This document shows, piece by piece, positions 13,314-14,527 of a DNA stretch of 14,527 bases. Made by a program: the position numbers and the translations under genes. A model generated the notes under the pieces. That model was not told the DNA's origin. It was given only the letters and a program-made list of their open reading frames with translations, and did no database searches. Numbering within the stretch: position 1 is the stretch's first letter; every line of letters starts with the position of its first letter. Source of the DNA: Oscillospiraceae bacterium. GTDB lineage: Bacteria; Bacillota; Clostridia; Oscillospirales; CAG-272. The stretch spans positions 1 through 14,527 of the forward strand of contig SVQJ01000029.1 in assembly GCA_015065395.1 (NCBI GenBank), in the 5' to 3' direction.

Positions 13314-14414
13314 ATGTACGATTATCTTATAGTAGGTGCCGGACTTTACGGCGCAGTCTTTGCAAGAGAAATGACAGATGCAGGCAAAAGATGCCTTGTT
13401 ATCGACCGCCGCGATCATATCGGCGGAAACATATATACCAAGGAGGTGGAAGGCATTAACGTGCACGTTTACGGCGCCCATATTTTCCACACAGATAATA
13501 AGGAAGTGTGGGATTATGTGAACCGTTATGCTGTCTTCAACCGCTATACTAACAGTCCCGTTGCCTTTTATAAGGACGAGGTATATAATATGCCCTTTAA
13601 TATGAATACCTTTAGCCGTCTTTGGAATATCAAAACTCCCGAAGAGGCAAAGGCAATGATCGAAAAGCAGAGGGCTGAGGCGGCGATCGATGAGCCTAAA
13701 AATCTTGAGGAGCAGGCTATCAGCCTTGTGGGAAGGGATATTTACGAAAAGCTTGTAAAGGGGTATACCCAAAAGCAGTGGGGCAGAGATTGCAAGGAGC
13801 TTCCCGCGTTCATAATAAAGCGCCTTCCCGTACGCTTTACTTATGATAACAATTATTTCAACGACAGATATCAGGGCATCGCGGAGGGCGGTTATACCGC
13901 ATTGATCGAAAAGCTCCTTGAAGGAGTTGAGGTGCGTCTGGGCGTTGATTATTTTGATCGTCGTGAGGAGCTTTCCTCTGTTGCGAAGAAAACTCTTTAT
14001 ACCGGTATGGTGGATCAGTATTTCGACTATTGCTACGGCGAGCTTGAATACCGAGGCCTCCGTTTTGAGACCGAGGTTCTTGATTGTGAAAACTATCAAG
14101 GAAACGCGGTTATAAATTATACAGAATATGAGGTGCCTTATACCCGTATAATCGAGCATAAGCATTTTGAGTACGGCACCCAGGAAAAGACCGTTATCAC
14201 CCGCGAATATCCCGAAACCTGGGAGAAGGACAAGGAGCCTTACTATCCTGTAAATAACGAAAAAAACAATGAGCTTTATAATAAATATAAGACACTTGCC
14301 GACCGAGAAGAAACCGTTATATTCGGCGGGCGACTCGGTACATACAGGTATCTTGATATGCACCATATAGTTGCAGAGGCTCTTGCACTTTCCAAAAAAG
14401 AGCTTGGGAAATAA
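13314..14414 (+). CDS. glf: UDP-galactopyranose mutase
   Basis: Glf is an FAD enzyme that interconverts UDP-galactopyranose and UDP-galactofuranose, the donor for galactofuranose in surface polysaccharides. The N-terminal Rossmann motif is YLIVGAGLYGAVFA (4-17), followed by VIDRRDHIGGNIYT (29-42) and GAHIFHTD (54-61). Substrate-site residues typical of the family include Arg170 in IIKRLPVRFTYDNNYFNDRYQGI and Arg278 in PYTRIIEHKHFEYG; YRYLDMHHIVAEAL (345-358) is the FAD-binding C-terminal block. The 366-residue length is standard. The ATG is chosen because AGGAAGG sits 7 bases upstream; earlier in-frame starts lie inside the preceding gene. It is probably cotranscribed with the radical SAM gene. 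No glycosyltransferases are visible before the window ends. Confidence 0.97.
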   Translation: MYDYLIVGAGLYGAVFAREMTDAGKRCLVIDRRDHIGGNIYTKEVEGINVHVYGAHIFHTDNKEVWDYVNRYAVFNRYTNSPVAFYKDEVYNMPFNMNTFSRLWNIKTPEEAKAMIEKQRAEAAIDEPKNLEEQAISLVGRDIYEKLVKGYTQKQWGRDCKELPAFIIKRLPVRFTYDNNYFNDRYQGIAEGGYTALIEKLLEGVEVRLGVDYFDRREELSSVAKKTLYTGMVDQYFDYCYGELEYRGLRFETEVLDCENYQGNAVINYTEYEVPYTRIIEHKHFEYGTQEKTVITREYPETWEKDKEPYYPVNNEKNNELYNKYKTLADREETVIFGGRLGTYRYLDMHHIVAEALALSKKELGK

Positions 14415-14432
14415 GGGTCAAAATGTAAAGAA

Positions 14433-14452
14433 AAGGGCTGTAAAAAGCCCTT
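14433..14452 (+). terminator. Hairpin after glf, possible terminator
   Basis: AAGGGCT (14433-14439) and AGCCCTT (14446-14452) form a 7-bp stem with a GTAAAA loop, 18 bases after the glf stop. There is no U tract; the next base begins the larger palindrome. It may terminate weakly or be part of the repeat element that follows. Confidence 0.4.
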
Positions 14453-14482
14453 CAGCTTGTCGATAAAGTTATCGACAAGCTG
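14453..14482. repeat. Large near-perfect palindrome, candidate interspersed repeat
   Basis: Arms CAGCTTGTCGATAA (14453-14466) and TTATCGACAAGCTG (14469-14482) are perfect over 14 bases with a 2-base gap, directly abutting the preceding 7-bp hairpin. The remaining bases to 14527 contain another TGTCGA and no gene start. The compact hairpin-plus-palindrome layout in intergenic DNA resembles a dispersed palindromic repeat or the end of a miniature element, but no second copy is present in this window. Confidence 0.55.
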
Positions 14483-14527
14483 CTTCGGACTGTCGAGAAG
14501 GATGCAGATTTCGTTTTTCGGGGCTCG

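Noticed and set aside
13176..14366. 396-codon open frame antisense to glf
   Set aside because: It mirrors the strongly biased codons of glf, has no ribosome binding site or family resemblance, and glf is a certain gene.

Overview
The window looks like chromosomal housekeeping DNA from a Gram-positive anaerobe of the Bacillota, most likely class Clostridia and possibly a gut lineage. This is inferred from the tilS-hpt-ftsH gene order, strong AGGAGG-type ribosome binding sites, textbook sigma-A promoters with 17-bp spacers, an MsmX-type sugar ATPase, a PflX-like radical SAM protein and moderate GC. The order or genus cannot be assigned from sequence alone. I see no phage, insertion sequence, CRISPR array, tRNA or rRNA. 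Apart from the gene cut by the left edge, every gene is intact.

Left part (1-3993, minus strand): the 5' two-thirds of an MsmX/UgpC-type ABC ATPase with its own extended -10 promoter, then a probable rsuA-tex pair (16S rRNA pseudouridine synthase and the S1-domain transcription accessory protein Tex). This pair reads from a promoter that diverges from the next operon.

Middle (4030-8530, plus strand): a promoter drives an unrecognised 65-residue two-helix membrane protein, tilS (tRNA-Ile lysidine synthase), hpt (hypoxanthine phosphoribosyltransferase) and ftsH (membrane AAA+ protease). All are tightly spaced and end in a strong intrinsic terminator. The tilS-hpt-ftsH order is classic for Bacillota; the small membrane gene at its head is the unusual element.

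Right part (8531-14527, plus strand): a 350-base gap with a palindromic uvrA promoter leads to uvrA (nucleotide excision repair). A strong promoter overlapping the uvrA stop codon drives a small lipoprotein built of two tandem copies of one roughly 87-residue domain. Then come a stem-loop, a PflX-like radical SAM protein, and glf (UDP-galactopyranose mutase) 16 bases after it. The window ends in two adjacent inverted repeats that resemble an interspersed intergenic repeat.

No clear new multi-gene system is visible. The best leads are the duplicated-domain lipoprotein, the small membrane protein leading the tilS operon, the radical SAM gene whose only strong Shine-Dalgarno-like sequence lies in a hairpin arm, and the palindromic DNA at the right edge.
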